Below are positions 35,590-44,904 of a stretch of 64,000 bases of DNA, one piece after another. Both the position numbers and the translations under genes were made by a program. A model generated the notes under the pieces. That model was not told where the DNA came from, ran no database searches, and was given only the letters and a program-made list of their open reading frames with translations. This DNA comes from Sva-07 sp963710625 (GTDB lineage: Bacteria; Actinomycetota; Acidimicrobiia; Acidimicrobiales; Ilumatobacteraceae): positions 124,001 to 188,000 of the forward strand of contig CAVQBG010000008.1 of assembly GCA_963710625.1 (NCBI GenBank), read 5' to 3'. How positions within the stretch are numbered: the stretch's first letter is position 1; each line of letters opens with the position of its first letter.

Positions 35590-36921
35590 TCAGTCGGCCA
35601 CTGCGAGTGTCCACCAACGACGCAGTCGCTCCTCGTGGTGCCCCGCCGCCAGGACGATGTGGTTGCCGAGCGGCCGCTCCAACAACTCGCGGGCCTGGCC
35701 GCTCGACAACGCCACGGTCACCTGCGTCCGGCAGAGATCTGGATCGTCACCGGTGGCGACGATGTCGCCCTCCACGATCCAGCACTCGTCGAGGTCGGCG
35801 CCGCCGAGGCGCAAGAGCGTGACCGGCTGTGACGCGAAGTGCCCGCTGATGCCGACCCCCTTGCCGGACTCGAAGTGCGTGTCGAGCGCGAACCCGTCGA
35901 TCATCGACGGCGCCACCGTGCAGTGCGCGAGCACCAGCCGGTTCTCGTCGACGTCGACGGTTGCGGGGTTCGCCATCCACGACGGTTGATCGAGGAGGTG
36001 ACGCACGAGCAACATCGCCAGCGTCGACGGGACGTCACCCTCGCAGCCGGCGACGATGCCGTCGTCGTTCAGGCTTGCGAGCGCCAGGCAGCCCGACGTA
36101 CCCGGATCGCCGAGGAGATCGAAGCACCGCACGGTGACGGCATCGAGCGCATGATCCTCGAGCACGTCACCGAGCGCAGAACGCACGCTCATCGCATCAC
36201 TGACCGAGCGCGCGTCCACCGTGCTGCGTGCCGGGTCGGCGACCCTGGTGAATCGCTCGGCGAGCACACCGGGGGGAACCACCGGCACCCGCGTGAGTTC
36301 GATCATCCGGGTCGGCTCCACCGTGACGATCTCGGGACCCCAGCGGCGCCGGACCACGTCGGCTGCGGGACTGCTCGCCACGAGCCACGACGACGGGCCG
36401 CCGACGACGCCGAGTCGGGTCGACCGGAACCGGCGAATGGCCTCGGCATCCGACACGGCCTCGTCGAGCCGGCGAGCGTCGGCGTCGGGGTCGCCCGTGA
36501 CGAACACGATCCGACCGCGGCCACCGTGCTGATGGATCGCAGCGAGCGTCTCGAGCGCTGCCGGCAGCGAGTTGTGAGCTCGATGAGCCACCAGCGTCAC
36601 CACCTCGTCGCCGCGCGTCACCCTGCGCTCGGCGATCGCATCGAGCACCGAGCGCTCGGTTCCACCGGTGGCGATCACGTACAAGACGGGGACATCACCC
36701 CCGTCGGCGACATCGACACCATCGACACCATCGACACCATCGACACCATCGACAGCACCGACACCATCGACACCGTCCACACCAGCGACGAGCCGACCCT
36801 CGAGCTGATCGAGTACGGCGCGAACCGGTGTGGTGAGCTCGGCGACGGCGACGGCATCGTGCAGCCCGGAGGCGAACACGGAGTAGAGGAACCGGGCGGT
36901 CGCGCCGTCGGCGGAGGTCAT
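35590..36921 (-). CDS. L-fucose/L-arabinose isomerase-like protein with a VDG-repeat insert
   Basis: 443 residues with the layout of the fucose-isomerase-like family. The N-terminal domain holds VLYVIATGGTER, a middle domain holds RLGVVGGPSSWL, and the C-terminal domain holds GCEGDVPSTLAM and VLAHCTVAPSM, ending GNHIVLAAGHHEERL. Many such proteins are not true isomerases. About residues 47-74 are a simple Val-Asp-Gly repeat coded by tandem 9-bp units. ATG 36921 overlaps the thioredoxin stop by 4 bp, so the two are coupled; the functional link is unclear. No sugar transporter or kinase is adjacent. Confidence 0.75.
   Translation of the reverse strand: MTSADGATARFLYSVFASGLHDAVAVAELTTPVRAVLDQLEGRLVAGVDGVDGVGAVDGVDGVDGVDGVDVADGGDVPVLYVIATGGTERSVLDAIAERRVTRGDEVVTLVAHRAHNSLPAALETLAAIHQHGGRGRIVFVTGDPDADARRLDEAVSDAEAIRRFRSTRLGVVGGPSSWLVASSPAADVVRRRWGPEIVTVEPTRMIELTRVPVVPPGVLAERFTRVADPARSTVDARSVSDAMSVRSALGDVLEDHALDAVTVRCFDLLGDPGTSGCLALASLNDDGIVAGCEGDVPSTLAMLLVRHLLDQPSWMANPATVDVDENRLVLAHCTVAPSMIDGFALDTHFESGKGVGISGHFASQPVTLLRLGGADLDECWIVEGDIVATGDDPDLCRTQVTVALSSGQARELLERPLGNHIVLAAGHHEERLRRWWTLAVAD
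36716..36795. repeat. Tandem 9-bp repeat (GACACCATC units) inside the fucose-isomerase-like gene
   Basis: At least six mostly perfect copies of GACACCATC, with a few point variants, code for the Gly-Val-Asp run in the overlapping minus-strand protein. The unit length is a multiple of three, so copy-number change would keep frame. Confidence 0.9.
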
Positions 36922-37337
36922 CCGAGCGCCTCGATGCGGGCCCTCAACACGTGCTCGGGCTGGGCGCCGACCACGGTCTCCACCACATCGCCGTCACGCA
37001 TGAACAGCAACATCGGGATACTGCGAGCCTGGTGGCGCTGCGCCGTCATCGGCGACTCGTCGACGTTGACCTTCACGACCTTGAGGTCGGCTGCGAACTC
37101 CACGGCGAGCTTCTCCAGGATCGGCGCCACCATGCGACACGGCCCACACCAGGGAGCCCACAGGTCGACGAGGACCAGCCGCTTGGTCTGGACCGCGCCG
37201 CCGAAGTCGGCGTCGCCGGCCTCGACGAGCCACGGAAGGTCGACGTGACAGCTCGCGCACCGAGGGGAACCCGATGCCGAGACCGGCACCCGGTTCTTCG
37301 TCCCGCATGCCGGGCAAGCAACCACCTGATTCCCCAC
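36918..37337 (-). CDS. Thioredoxin 2-type protein with N-terminal zinc ribbon
   Basis: 139 residues. The N-terminal zinc-binding CxxC pairs are Cys8/Cys11 and Cys27/Cys30; the thioredoxin domain has active site WCGPC (Cys64, Cys67) and the cis-Pro in RSIPMLLF. This is the TrxC (thioredoxin 2) layout, a cytoplasmic disulfide reductase often tied to oxidative stress. GTG start at 37337. Its stop overlaps the start of the fucose-isomerase-like gene by 4 bp. It is divergent from the CHAD-CYTH gene. Confidence 0.9.
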   Translation of the reverse strand: MGNQVVACPACGTKNRVPVSASGSPRCASCHVDLPWLVEAGDADFGGAVQTKRLVLVDLWAPWCGPCRMVAPILEKLAVEFAADLKVVKVNVDESPMTAQRHQARSIPMLLFMRDGDVVETVVGAQPEHVLRARIEALG

Positions 37338-37438
37338 GCCAGAGACGGTACGGGGAGCCCTCCCGATCGAACAGAGTCGATCGTCCCTCGATCACGTCCG
37401 TGCGATCATTCGGGTCGCGTATCGGGTTCACTGGTGAC

Positions 37439-38929
37439 ATGGGCTATGTGATCGACCCAGCCGCCTCGACACCGCACGAGGTCCGCCGAGTCGCACACGA
37501 ACGGCTCGGCGACGCGATCGACCGCCTCGACGAGGTGATCGCCGGCACCGGGGTCGACGTGGAGACCGTGATCCACGACGTGCGGAAGCGCTGCAAGGAG
37601 ACCAGGGGACTCGCCCGCCTCGTCCGCCCGGCGCTCGGCCGCGACTTCCGCCGGGTCGACCGCCTCGTGCGCAGCGCCGCCAACGAGCTGTCGTCGATGC
37701 GCGACGCCCACGCCCTGCTCGCGACCTTCGACACCCTCCTCGCCGCATCGTCCGGGCACTCGGACGATGCGCTCGCCGGACTGCGTTCGGTACGCGACCA
37801 CCAGGCGCTGCTCTCCGCCGAGGCGACCGCATCGATCGAGGGCGGCGACGAGCGGGTCCTGACCGCGCGGGCCACGCTCGCCAAGGCCCGCGATCGGTCC
37901 CATGAGTGGCAGGTTCCCGACCGCTGGGCGCCACTCGGAGACGGTCTCGCTTCGACCTACGCCGACGGCCGGCAGTGGTTCCACGCCGCGTTCGACGAAC
38001 CCACCGATCGTCGCATGCACGAGTGGCGCAAGTCGGTGAAGTACCTCTGGTACCAGACGCGCCTGCTGCGCAACACCGCCCCGACGGTGATCGACCCGCT
38101 GATCGATCAACTCGACGCGCTCGCCGAGGCGCTCGGCGATGATCACGACCTCGCCGTGCTGGTCGCACAACTCGCCGCCGAACCGAGTCGTTTCGGAAGT
38201 ACCGACGCGGTCGAGGATGCCCGACGCCTGGCACGTGAACAACAGGACGTGCTTCGCGACGCAGCGTTCCGCGCCGGCGCAACGATCTACGTCGAGTCGC
38301 CCGACGTGTTCCGCCGACGGATGCGCAGCTACTGGCGCCTCGCCGTGCGTCGGGGCCCCGAGCGTCCGATCGGCGGCATCGCCGCACTCGCCGAACTCGC
38401 CCATACGACGGCGCGGACCGGCGCTGATCCGGAGGCGCCAGCCAGTCCGCGCACCACGATCGAGCGCGAACGCAAGTTCCTCGTCGAGACGATCCCACCG
38501 GATCTCGACCTGTCGGATCGTGTCGAGATCCGCCAGGGGTACCTCGCCACCGCGACGCAGTCGTCGGTTCGCGTCCGCGACGCCGGCGCCGAGGGCTGCA
38601 CGCTCACGTTCAAGGCGGGGAAGGGTGCCGAGCGGACCGAGCTGGAGTGGGCGATCGACCGCGACGACTTCGATGCGGCCTGGCCGCACACGGACGGCAA
38701 GCGGATCGCCAAGACCCGCCATCGGATCGCCGACGACGGCCGAGTGATCGAACTCGACGTGTTCAGCGGCGCACACGACGGACTCGTCCTCGCCGAGGTC
38801 GAGTTCGAGTCGTCCGCCGATCTCCATGCGTTCGAGGCGCCCGAGTGGTTCGGCGCCGAGGTCACCGACGACGGTCGCTACACCAACGCCGCTCTCGCCC
38901 TCGACGGGGTGCCACCACCGGGGCCGTGA
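37439..38929 (+). CDS. CHAD-CYTH domain protein, polyphosphate/triphosphate related
   Basis: 496 residues. The N-terminal half (about 10-330) is a CHAD helical domain rich in conserved His and Arg/Lys (VETVIHDVRKRCKETRGL; RRMHEWRKSVKYLWYQTRLL), a polyphosphate-binding fold. The C-terminal part (about 340-495) is a CYTH triphosphate tunnel domain with the ExExK signature ERERK (Glu342, Glu344, Lys346). Fusions I know usually run CYTH then CHAD; here the order is reversed. It likely binds or hydrolyses inorganic triphosphate or polyphosphate. ATG 37439 lies 101 bp from the divergent thioredoxin. Confidence 0.88.
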   Translation: MGYVIDPAASTPHEVRRVAHERLGDAIDRLDEVIAGTGVDVETVIHDVRKRCKETRGLARLVRPALGRDFRRVDRLVRSAANELSSMRDAHALLATFDTLLAASSGHSDDALAGLRSVRDHQALLSAEATASIEGGDERVLTARATLAKARDRSHEWQVPDRWAPLGDGLASTYADGRQWFHAAFDEPTDRRMHEWRKSVKYLWYQTRLLRNTAPTVIDPLIDQLDALAEALGDDHDLAVLVAQLAAEPSRFGSTDAVEDARRLAREQQDVLRDAAFRAGATIYVESPDVFRRRMRSYWRLAVRRGPERPIGGIAALAELAHTTARTGADPEAPASPRTTIERERKFLVETIPPDLDLSDRVEIRQGYLATATQSSVRVRDAGAEGCTLTFKAGKGAERTELEWAIDRDDFDAAWPHTDGKRIAKTRHRIADDGRVIELDVFSGAHDGLVLAEVEFESSADLHAFEAPEWFGAEVTDDGRYTNAALALDGVPPPGP

Positions 38930-38990
38930 GGTCCGTCGTGGCGCTCGACCACGTCGGGGAGGCCGTCGCCGAACTGACAAGCTCCTGGTC

Positions 38991-40472
38991 ATGAACGATC
39001 TGCACTGGATGTCGGCCACCGAGATCGCCGCTGCGATCCGCGAGCGACGGCTCTCCAGCGTCGAGGTCCTCGAGCACCTCGCGGGACGCATCGACGAACT
39101 CGACGGCCCGATCAACGCCATCGTGCAGTGGGACCTCGAACGAGCACGAGCGGCCGCTCGTGCCGCCGACGACGCCGTCGCTGCGGGCGAACCGATCGGT
39201 GTGCTGCACGGCGTTCCGATGACGATCAAGGACTCGTTCCAGACCGAGGGGTGCATCACCACGTCGGGGTCGACCGACCTCGCCGGTCACGTCCCGACGC
39301 AGGACGCCTGGCCGGTCGCCAGGCTTCGAGCCTCCGGGGCGATCCCGTTCGCCAAGACCAACCTGCCGCTGTTCGCCGACGACATCCAGAGCTTCAACGA
39401 CGTCTACGGCACCACGAACAACCCGCACGACGTGAACCGCACGCCCGGCGGATCGTCCGGCGGGTCGACCGCGGCGCTCGCAATGGGCTTCACACCGCTG
39501 GAGGTCGGCAGCGACATCGGCGGATCGATCCGCGTGCCGGCCCACTACAGCGGCGTGATGGGTCACAAGCCGAGCTACGGCATCGTGCCCGGTCACGGCC
39601 AGATCCCCGGGATGCCGGGCACGCTCACCCAAGCCGATCTTGCCGTCGTCGGCCCGCTCGCGCGCACCGTCGACGACCTCGAGATCGGCCTCGACGTCCT
39701 CGCCGGACCCGACCGTTGGATGACACCCGCATGGTCCCTCGAGCTTCCGCCGAGCCGGGCGCACGACCTCCCCGACTTCCGCATCGCGGCCTGGATCGAC
39801 GACGGCGACGCACCGGTCGACCGCGACACCCGGCGTGTGCTCGGCGACACCGTCGGCGCGCTCTCCGACGCCGGTGGCCGCGTCGACACCGAGGCCCGTC
39901 CGGGCTTCACCCTGTCGAAGGCCTTCGCGGTGTACGGCGACCTGCTCTTCGCGGCCCTCTCCGGCGGCGTCCCCAAGGACCGTCTCGACGAGTACGCCGC
40001 CGCGACCGGCGACGACGCCATGGCGTGGATCAAGCGGTCGTCCGCGGCGCGACACCGCGACTGGTTGTCGAACAACGAGCGACGCCTGCAGATCCGCGAA
40101 CGCTGGGCCGAGTTCTTCGAGGACGTCGATGCGATCCTCCTCCCCGTGCATCCACGCCCGGCGCTCGTCCACGACCACTCGATGCCGCAGTTCGAGCGGA
40201 CCGTCGACATCGACGGCGTCCAGCGCCCCTACCTCGACCTGTGGAAGTGGATCGCCCCTGCAGGTGTCGGCATGCTCCCGGCCACGGTCGTCCCGGTCGG
40301 GACGAGCACCGACGGCCTCCCCATCGGCATCCAGGTCGTCGGTCCGTTCCTCCACGACCACACCACCCTGCAGGTCGCCCGGCTGATCTCGGAGATCATG
40401 GCGGAACGCAACGGGTGGCCGGCCGCGTGCCCCCGACCGGCGCCCGCTACTCGACGAGACGTCGCAGGTTGA
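38991..40472 (+). CDS. Amidase (amidase-signature family), second copy
   Basis: 493 residues. The triad is Lys80 in PMTIKD, cis-Ser155 in TPGGSSGG, and Ser179 in DIGGSIR (24-residue spacing as in the family). It is only distantly similar to the amidase at 5201, so not a recent duplicate. A broad amide hydrolase is the safe reading. It overlaps the convergent SRPBCC gene by 26 bp. The neighbouring aminotransferase and FAD oxidase could lie in the same amine-degradation route, which is conjecture. Confidence 0.9.
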   Translation: MNDLHWMSATEIAAAIRERRLSSVEVLEHLAGRIDELDGPINAIVQWDLERARAAARAADDAVAAGEPIGVLHGVPMTIKDSFQTEGCITTSGSTDLAGHVPTQDAWPVARLRASGAIPFAKTNLPLFADDIQSFNDVYGTTNNPHDVNRTPGGSSGGSTAALAMGFTPLEVGSDIGGSIRVPAHYSGVMGHKPSYGIVPGHGQIPGMPGTLTQADLAVVGPLARTVDDLEIGLDVLAGPDRWMTPAWSLELPPSRAHDLPDFRIAAWIDDGDAPVDRDTRRVLGDTVGALSDAGGRVDTEARPGFTLSKAFAVYGDLLFAALSGGVPKDRLDEYAAATGDDAMAWIKRSSAARHRDWLSNNERRLQIRERWAEFFEDVDAILLPVHPRPALVHDHSMPQFERTVDIDGVQRPYLDLWKWIAPAGVGMLPATVVPVGTSTDGLPIGIQVVGPFLHDHTTLQVARLISEIMAERNGWPAACPRPAPATRRDVAG

Positions 40473-40923
40473 CGAGCGCGTCGGCCAACGCCGGAGCCCC
40501 CTGACGCTTCCAGATCACGTCGAGCAGACGTCCGGTCCCCCGTCGACCCTGCAGCCCTTGGCGGTACAGCACCCGACATCCGCCCTCGGTGGGCTCGATG
40601 CGAACCGACTCGGCCATCGCAGCCAGGATCGGCAACCTCGAACGCACGACGGCGAAGGCGAAGTGCTCGTTCTCGCTCCAGACCGTGAACTCCTCGTCCA
40701 TCGGCAGGCGGCCGACCACGACGCGACGCTCGCCGCCCACGCCGCTCGCCCGTCCGGTCACCTCGACCGAGTCGAGCGTCGTGAACCACTCCGGCCAGGA
40801 CGCATGGTCGGCGATCCGTGCCCACGCCGCCGCCGGCGGTGCCGCGATCTCGATCGTCTGCTCGACCCGGATCGGCGCGGCGTCGATCCACTCGGGCGGA
40901 TTCACTGGCAGGCCGGACATCAC
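40447..40923 (-). CDS. SRPBCC (START-like) domain protein
   Basis: 158 residues of the polyketide-cyclase/dehydrase-like helix-grip fold: RVEQTIEIAAPPAAAWARIADHASWPEWF at the start, ESVRIEPTEGGCRVLYRQGL in the sheet and a long C-terminal helix. Such proteins bind hydrophobic ligands or act as lyases. It starts GTG 40923 or ATG 40920, only 3 bp after the aminotransferase stop, so it belongs to that operon. Confidence 0.82.
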   Translation of the reverse strand: MMSGLPVNPPEWIDAAPIRVEQTIEIAAPPAAAWARIADHASWPEWFTTLDSVEVTGRASGVGGERRVVVGRLPMDEEFTVWSENEHFAFAVVRSRLPILAAMAESVRIEPTEGGCRVLYRQGLQGRRGTGRLLDVIWKRQGAPALADALVNLRRLVE

Positions 40924-40926
40924 GCG

Positions 40927-42162
40927 TCAGGAGGCGTCGATCAGCGCTTTGTCGAGCGCCGTGAGCGCCAGGTCGATCTCGTCGGCGGTGACCGTCAGCG
41001 GCGGCATGAACCGCAGCGTGGTCCCCGCCGCGCCGGCGGTCATCGTGATCAGCTTGCCCTCGCGCAAGCAGTGCGACACGATCGCCGAGGTCCGCGCCGC
41101 GGTGTCGAACTGGGCCGCGATCATCAGCCCGAGAGCACGAACCTGCACGATCGACGCGTGATGCTCCTGCAACCGACGCAACCCGTCGGCGAGCTGACGG
41201 CCCCGGTCGTTGACCGACGTCATGAAACCGTCGGCGGTGAGCACCTCGATCGTCGCGAGCGCTGCTGCACACCCCATCGGGTTGCCGCCATAGGTGCCGC
41301 CATGAGATCCGGTGGGCCACCGGTCGTCGAGTTCGCGCCTTGTGCCGAGTGCCGAGAAGGGGAAGCCGGACGCGATCCCCTTCGCCATGCAGACGATGTC
41401 GGGCTGCACGTCGTAGTGCTCGATCGCGAACATCTTGCCGGTGCGCCCGAATCCGGACTGGACCTCGTCGGCGATGAACAGCATCCCGTGTTCCTTGCAC
41501 CGACGCTCGATCGCCTCGAGGAAGCCGGCGGGCGCCGCGACGTAGCCGCCCTCGCCGAGCACCGGTTCGATGATGACCGCAGCGGTCTCCGACGGCGCCG
41601 TCACGCTGGTGAGCAGTTCGTCGAAGCCGGCGATCGCCCGCGCCACCTCCGCCTGCACGTCGTCGGCGCGGACGTTCGGGTAGGGAGCGATGAAGATCCC
41701 CGACGGAAGCGGCGCGTGCCCGGCGCGATACACGGTCTTCGAGGTGGTCATCGCCATCGCCTGGTGCGTGCGGCCGTGGAAGCTGCCCTGGAACACGATG
41801 ATGTTCGGGCGACCGGTCGCCTGCTTGGCCAGCTTCACCGCCGCCTCGGTGATCTCGGCGCCCGAGTTCGCGTAGAAGAAGGTGTCGATGCCCGGCGGTG
41901 AGATCTCGGCGAGCTTCGCCGCAAGTGGCTGCATCAGGTCGTGGGTGTACACGTTTGCCTGAGCGTGGACGAAGCGCGTCGCCTGCTCCGCGATCGCCGC
42001 AGTCACCTGCGGATGGCTGTGGCCGGTCGAGGTGACGGCGATCCCCCCGCTGAAGTCGAGGTATCGGTCTCCGGCGGTGGTGGTGACCCACGAGCCCTCA
42101 CCCGAGGCGACCTCGAGATCGGTGACCTTGAACCACACGTGCGACAGGTTGTCGGCGTTCAT
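40927..42162 (-). CDS. Class III aminotransferase (4-aminobutyrate aminotransferase-like)
   Basis: A 411-residue PLP-dependent omega-aminotransferase. Seen: SGGIAVTSTGHSHPQVTAAI, YANSGAEITEAAVKLAK, IIEPVLGEGGY, IADEVQSGFGRTGK and the PLP lysine in DIVCMAKGIASGFP. These match GABA, ornithine or putrescine aminotransferases. It is followed by an SRPBCC gene and preceded 7 bp upstream by an FAD amine-oxidase-type gene, a pairing also seen in gamma-glutamyl-putrescine type degradation. Amine or GABA catabolism is the best guess. Confidence 0.88.
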   Translation of the reverse strand: MNADNLSHVWFKVTDLEVASGEGSWVTTTAGDRYLDFSGGIAVTSTGHSHPQVTAAIAEQATRFVHAQANVYTHDLMQPLAAKLAEISPPGIDTFFYANSGAEITEAAVKLAKQATGRPNIIVFQGSFHGRTHQAMAMTTSKTVYRAGHAPLPSGIFIAPYPNVRADDVQAEVARAIAGFDELLTSVTAPSETAAVIIEPVLGEGGYVAAPAGFLEAIERRCKEHGMLFIADEVQSGFGRTGKMFAIEHYDVQPDIVCMAKGIASGFPFSALGTRRELDDRWPTGSHGGTYGGNPMGCAAALATIEVLTADGFMTSVNDRGRQLADGLRRLQEHHASIVQVRALGLMIAAQFDTAARTSAIVSHCLREGKLITMTAGAAGTTLRFMPPLTVTADEIDLALTALDKALIDAS

Positions 42163-42169
42163 CGGGTCA

Positions 42170-43567
42170 TCATCCCACGATGCGGTCGAGGACGGAAGCG
42201 AGACGTGAGGTTCGTTGCGTGCGTTGCTCGGCGTCGTCGACCAGACCGGCGACGCGGAGTGCTCCGTTGATCGCCGTCCAGCGCACCGGCTCGGGCTCCC
42301 AGCGCCGTGAACGGTGCCCCACCCAGGGGAGCGACACGAGCTCGGAGCCGTGCCCGACGATCAGGTCGGCGAGCGTGCGACCTGCCAGGTTGGTCGCTGC
42401 GACACCCTCGCCGACGTACCCGCCCGCCCACGCGACACCGCTCGACCGGTCGAGGCCCACCGACGGCTGCCAGTCGCGCGGGACGCCGAGCACCCCGCCC
42501 CAGCGGTGGGTGATGCGGGCGTCTCCGATGACCGGCAACAGGCCACGAAGCGTGGCCACGATCCGTTCGTGGACGTCCGACGACGCCTCCGTTGCTGCAT
42601 CGATGCCGGATCCGTACCGGTACGGCGCACCACGCCCACCGAAGGCGATCCGATCGTCGGTGGTCCGCTGCCCGTAGATCACCATGCGCCGGTCGTCGGC
42701 GAAGGTCTCCATTCCGCGCAGCCCGATGTCGTCCCACAGGTCGCGGGGCAACGGCTCGGTGGCGACCATCAGCGAGTAGAGGGGGACCAGGGTGCGGCGA
42801 TGGCCGGCGAGGTCCCGGGTGTACCCCTCGGTTGCCCGCACCACGAAGTCGGCGCGCACCACACCCCGGTCGCTCGCCACCCGGGCCGACGACGTCGCGG
42901 TCCGACCGATGATCTCGCGGACCGTCGTGCCCTCGACGATGGTGCCGCCGAGCCGTTCGACCGCGTCCGCCAGGCCTCTGGCGAGTCGTGCGGGTTGCAC
43001 GCGAGCGGCGGGGGCGTAGAACACACCGCCGAGGACGTCGGTCGCCGCCAGGTGGCCGATCGCCTCATCGGCGTCGAGCAGCCGGAGCACGTCGTCGCCG
43101 AACCCGTGGCGTCGGTAGTCGTCGACCTCGGCGCGCTGGCGGTCCGCCTGCGGAACGGTCCGCGCAACCCGGATCACGCCCCCTCGGACGAAACCGCAGT
43201 CGATGCCCTCGTCGGCGACGGTGCGACCGACCTCGTCGACGGTGTCCATGATCGCTCTCGTCATGGCGACACCCGCTTCGGGACCGGCAGCGGCAACCGC
43301 GCCGTGCAGTCCACCGGCGAGCTCCCCGACACACCATCCGCCGTTGCGACCCGAGGCCCCGAAGCCGACCGTCTCGCGTTCGATCACGAGGACGCGGATC
43401 GATGGATCGGCCCGCAGGAGCGAGTGGGCCGTCCACAGGCCGGTGTAGCCGGCGCCGACGATCGCGACGTCGACGTCCGTCGGCCCGGCCAGCGACGGGC
43501 GGCGCCGGATCGGTCCGTCGAGTTGGTCGAGCCAGAGCGACCGCGACCGCAGATCGGCGTCATCCAT
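42170..43567 (-). CDS. FAD-dependent amine/amino-acid oxidoreductase (DAO family)
   Basis: 465 residues. The FAD-binding dinucleotide fold is VAIVGAGYTGLWTAHSLL (about 34-51), followed by GFGASGRNGGWCVGEL, a signature of glycine/D-amino-acid and gamma-glutamylputrescine oxidases. The C-terminal FAD contact is GYVGEGVAATNLAGRTLADL. It would oxidise an amine or N-methyl amino acid to an imine with FAD. It is first in an apparent operon with a class III aminotransferase (7 bp downstream) and an SRPBCC protein. Confidence 0.87.
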   Translation of the reverse strand: MDDADLRSRSLWLDQLDGPIRRRPSLAGPTDVDVAIVGAGYTGLWTAHSLLRADPSIRVLVIERETVGFGASGRNGGWCVGELAGGLHGAVAAAGPEAGVAMTRAIMDTVDEVGRTVADEGIDCGFVRGGVIRVARTVPQADRQRAEVDDYRRHGFGDDVLRLLDADEAIGHLAATDVLGGVFYAPAARVQPARLARGLADAVERLGGTIVEGTTVREIIGRTATSSARVASDRGVVRADFVVRATEGYTRDLAGHRRTLVPLYSLMVATEPLPRDLWDDIGLRGMETFADDRRMVIYGQRTTDDRIAFGGRGAPYRYGSGIDAATEASSDVHERIVATLRGLLPVIGDARITHRWGGVLGVPRDWQPSVGLDRSSGVAWAGGYVGEGVAATNLAGRTLADLIVGHGSELVSLPWVGHRSRRWEPEPVRWTAINGALRVAGLVDDAEQRTQRTSRLASVLDRIVG

Positions 43568-43668
43568 GGAGCGGATCGTACCGAGCCCCCGTCGAGCACA
43601 CGCCGGGCACGCCGGGCACGCCGGGCAGGCTGCTCTCGGATGTCGTCGGCGCAGTACATTGCCAGCCC

Positions 43669-44904
43669 ATGCGAGTACTCGTGGTCGGTGCAGGTGGTGT
43701 GGGTTCGGCGTTCGTGGCGATCGCCTCGACGAGGGAGGTCTACACCCACATCACGGTTGCCGACATCGACGTCGCCAAGGCCGAGGCGGCGGTCGCGACC
43801 GCGAGCGGCAACGACGAGGGCCAACGGATCGTCGCGGCGCACATCGATGCCTCTTCGGAGGTCTCGGTCGCCGACTTGGCGCGCTCGATGCGGGCCGACG
43901 TGGTGCTCAACGCCTGCGACCCACGCTTCAACCCACCGATCTTCGATGGTGCCTTCGCGGCCGGGTGCAACTACGTCGACATGGCGATGAACCTGTCGGT
44001 GCCGCATCCGACCAAGCCCTACGAGAAGACCGGGATCCGGCTCGGCGACGGGCAGTTCGCCGAGTCACCGACGTGGAAGGCCCGCGGCCTGATGGCGTTG
44101 TGTGGCATGGGCGTCGAACCGGGGTTCTCCGACGTGGCCGCTCGCTACGCCGCCGAGGAACTCTTCAGCGAGATCCACGAGATCGGCGTCCGAGACGGTG
44201 CCGATCTCGTGGTCGACGGCTACGACTTCGCCCCGACGTTCTCGATCTGGACGACGATCGAAGAGTGCCTCAACCCACCGGTGATCTACGAGCGTGAGCG
44301 TGGCTGGTTCACGACCGAGCCGTTCTCCGAGCCGGAGATCTTCACCTTCCCCGAGGGGATCGGACCGCTGCAGTGCGTCAACGTCGAGCACGAGGAGGTC
44401 ATCCTGATCCCGCGGTGGATCGAGACGCAGCGCGTGACGTTCAAGTACGGGCTCGGTGAGGAGTTCATCGACGTGCTCAAGACACTCCGCAAGCTCGACC
44501 TGCACTCGACCGAGACGATCGAGGTCAACGGGGTCGAGGTGTCACCTCGCGATGTCGTGGCAGCGACCCTGCCCGACCCGGCAACGCTCGGCGAGATGAT
44601 GACCGGGCGCACGTGCGCGGGGACGTGGGTCACCGGCCTCGGCAAGGACGGCGAGCCACGCGAGGTGTACGTGTACCACGTGGTCGACAACGCCTGGTCG
44701 ATGAGCGAGTTCGGCCACCAGGCCGTCGTGTGGCAGACCGCGGTGATGCCGGCCGTCGCCATCGAGCTGATCGCCAAGGGCATCTGGCACCGTCCCGGCG
44801 TGGTCGGCCCCGAAGCGCTCCCCCCGATGCCGTTCCTCGATCTGCTCGACGAGTACGGCAGCGAGTGGGAATGGGCCGACTACAAGAACCGCGCCCCCGT
44901 CTGA
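43669..44904 (+). CDS. Saccharopine dehydrogenase-family oxidoreductase
   Basis: 411 residues. The N-terminal NAD(P)-binding fold is MRVLVVGAGGVGSAFVAIAS, with GCNYVDMAMNL and GMGVEPGFSDVAARYAAEEL typical of the saccharopine dehydrogenase / carboxynorspermidine synthase branch. The carboxy(nor)spermidine type would condense an aldehyde with a diamine reductively, which would suit neighbouring amine genes, but lysine-type activity cannot be excluded. A hairpin begins at its stop codon. It is divergent from the FAD oxidase; the 101-bp gap contains three perfect 9-bp tandem repeats (ACGCCGGGC at 43600-43626). Confidence 0.85.
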   Translation: MRVLVVGAGGVGSAFVAIASTREVYTHITVADIDVAKAEAAVATASGNDEGQRIVAAHIDASSEVSVADLARSMRADVVLNACDPRFNPPIFDGAFAAGCNYVDMAMNLSVPHPTKPYEKTGIRLGDGQFAESPTWKARGLMALCGMGVEPGFSDVAARYAAEELFSEIHEIGVRDGADLVVDGYDFAPTFSIWTTIEECLNPPVIYERERGWFTTEPFSEPEIFTFPEGIGPLQCVNVEHEEVILIPRWIETQRVTFKYGLGEEFIDVLKTLRKLDLHSTETIEVNGVEVSPRDVVAATLPDPATLGEMMTGRTCAGTWVTGLGKDGEPREVYVYHVVDNAWSMSEFGHQAVVWQTAVMPAVAIELIAKGIWHRPGVVGPEALPPMPFLDLLDEYGSEWEWADYKNRAPV

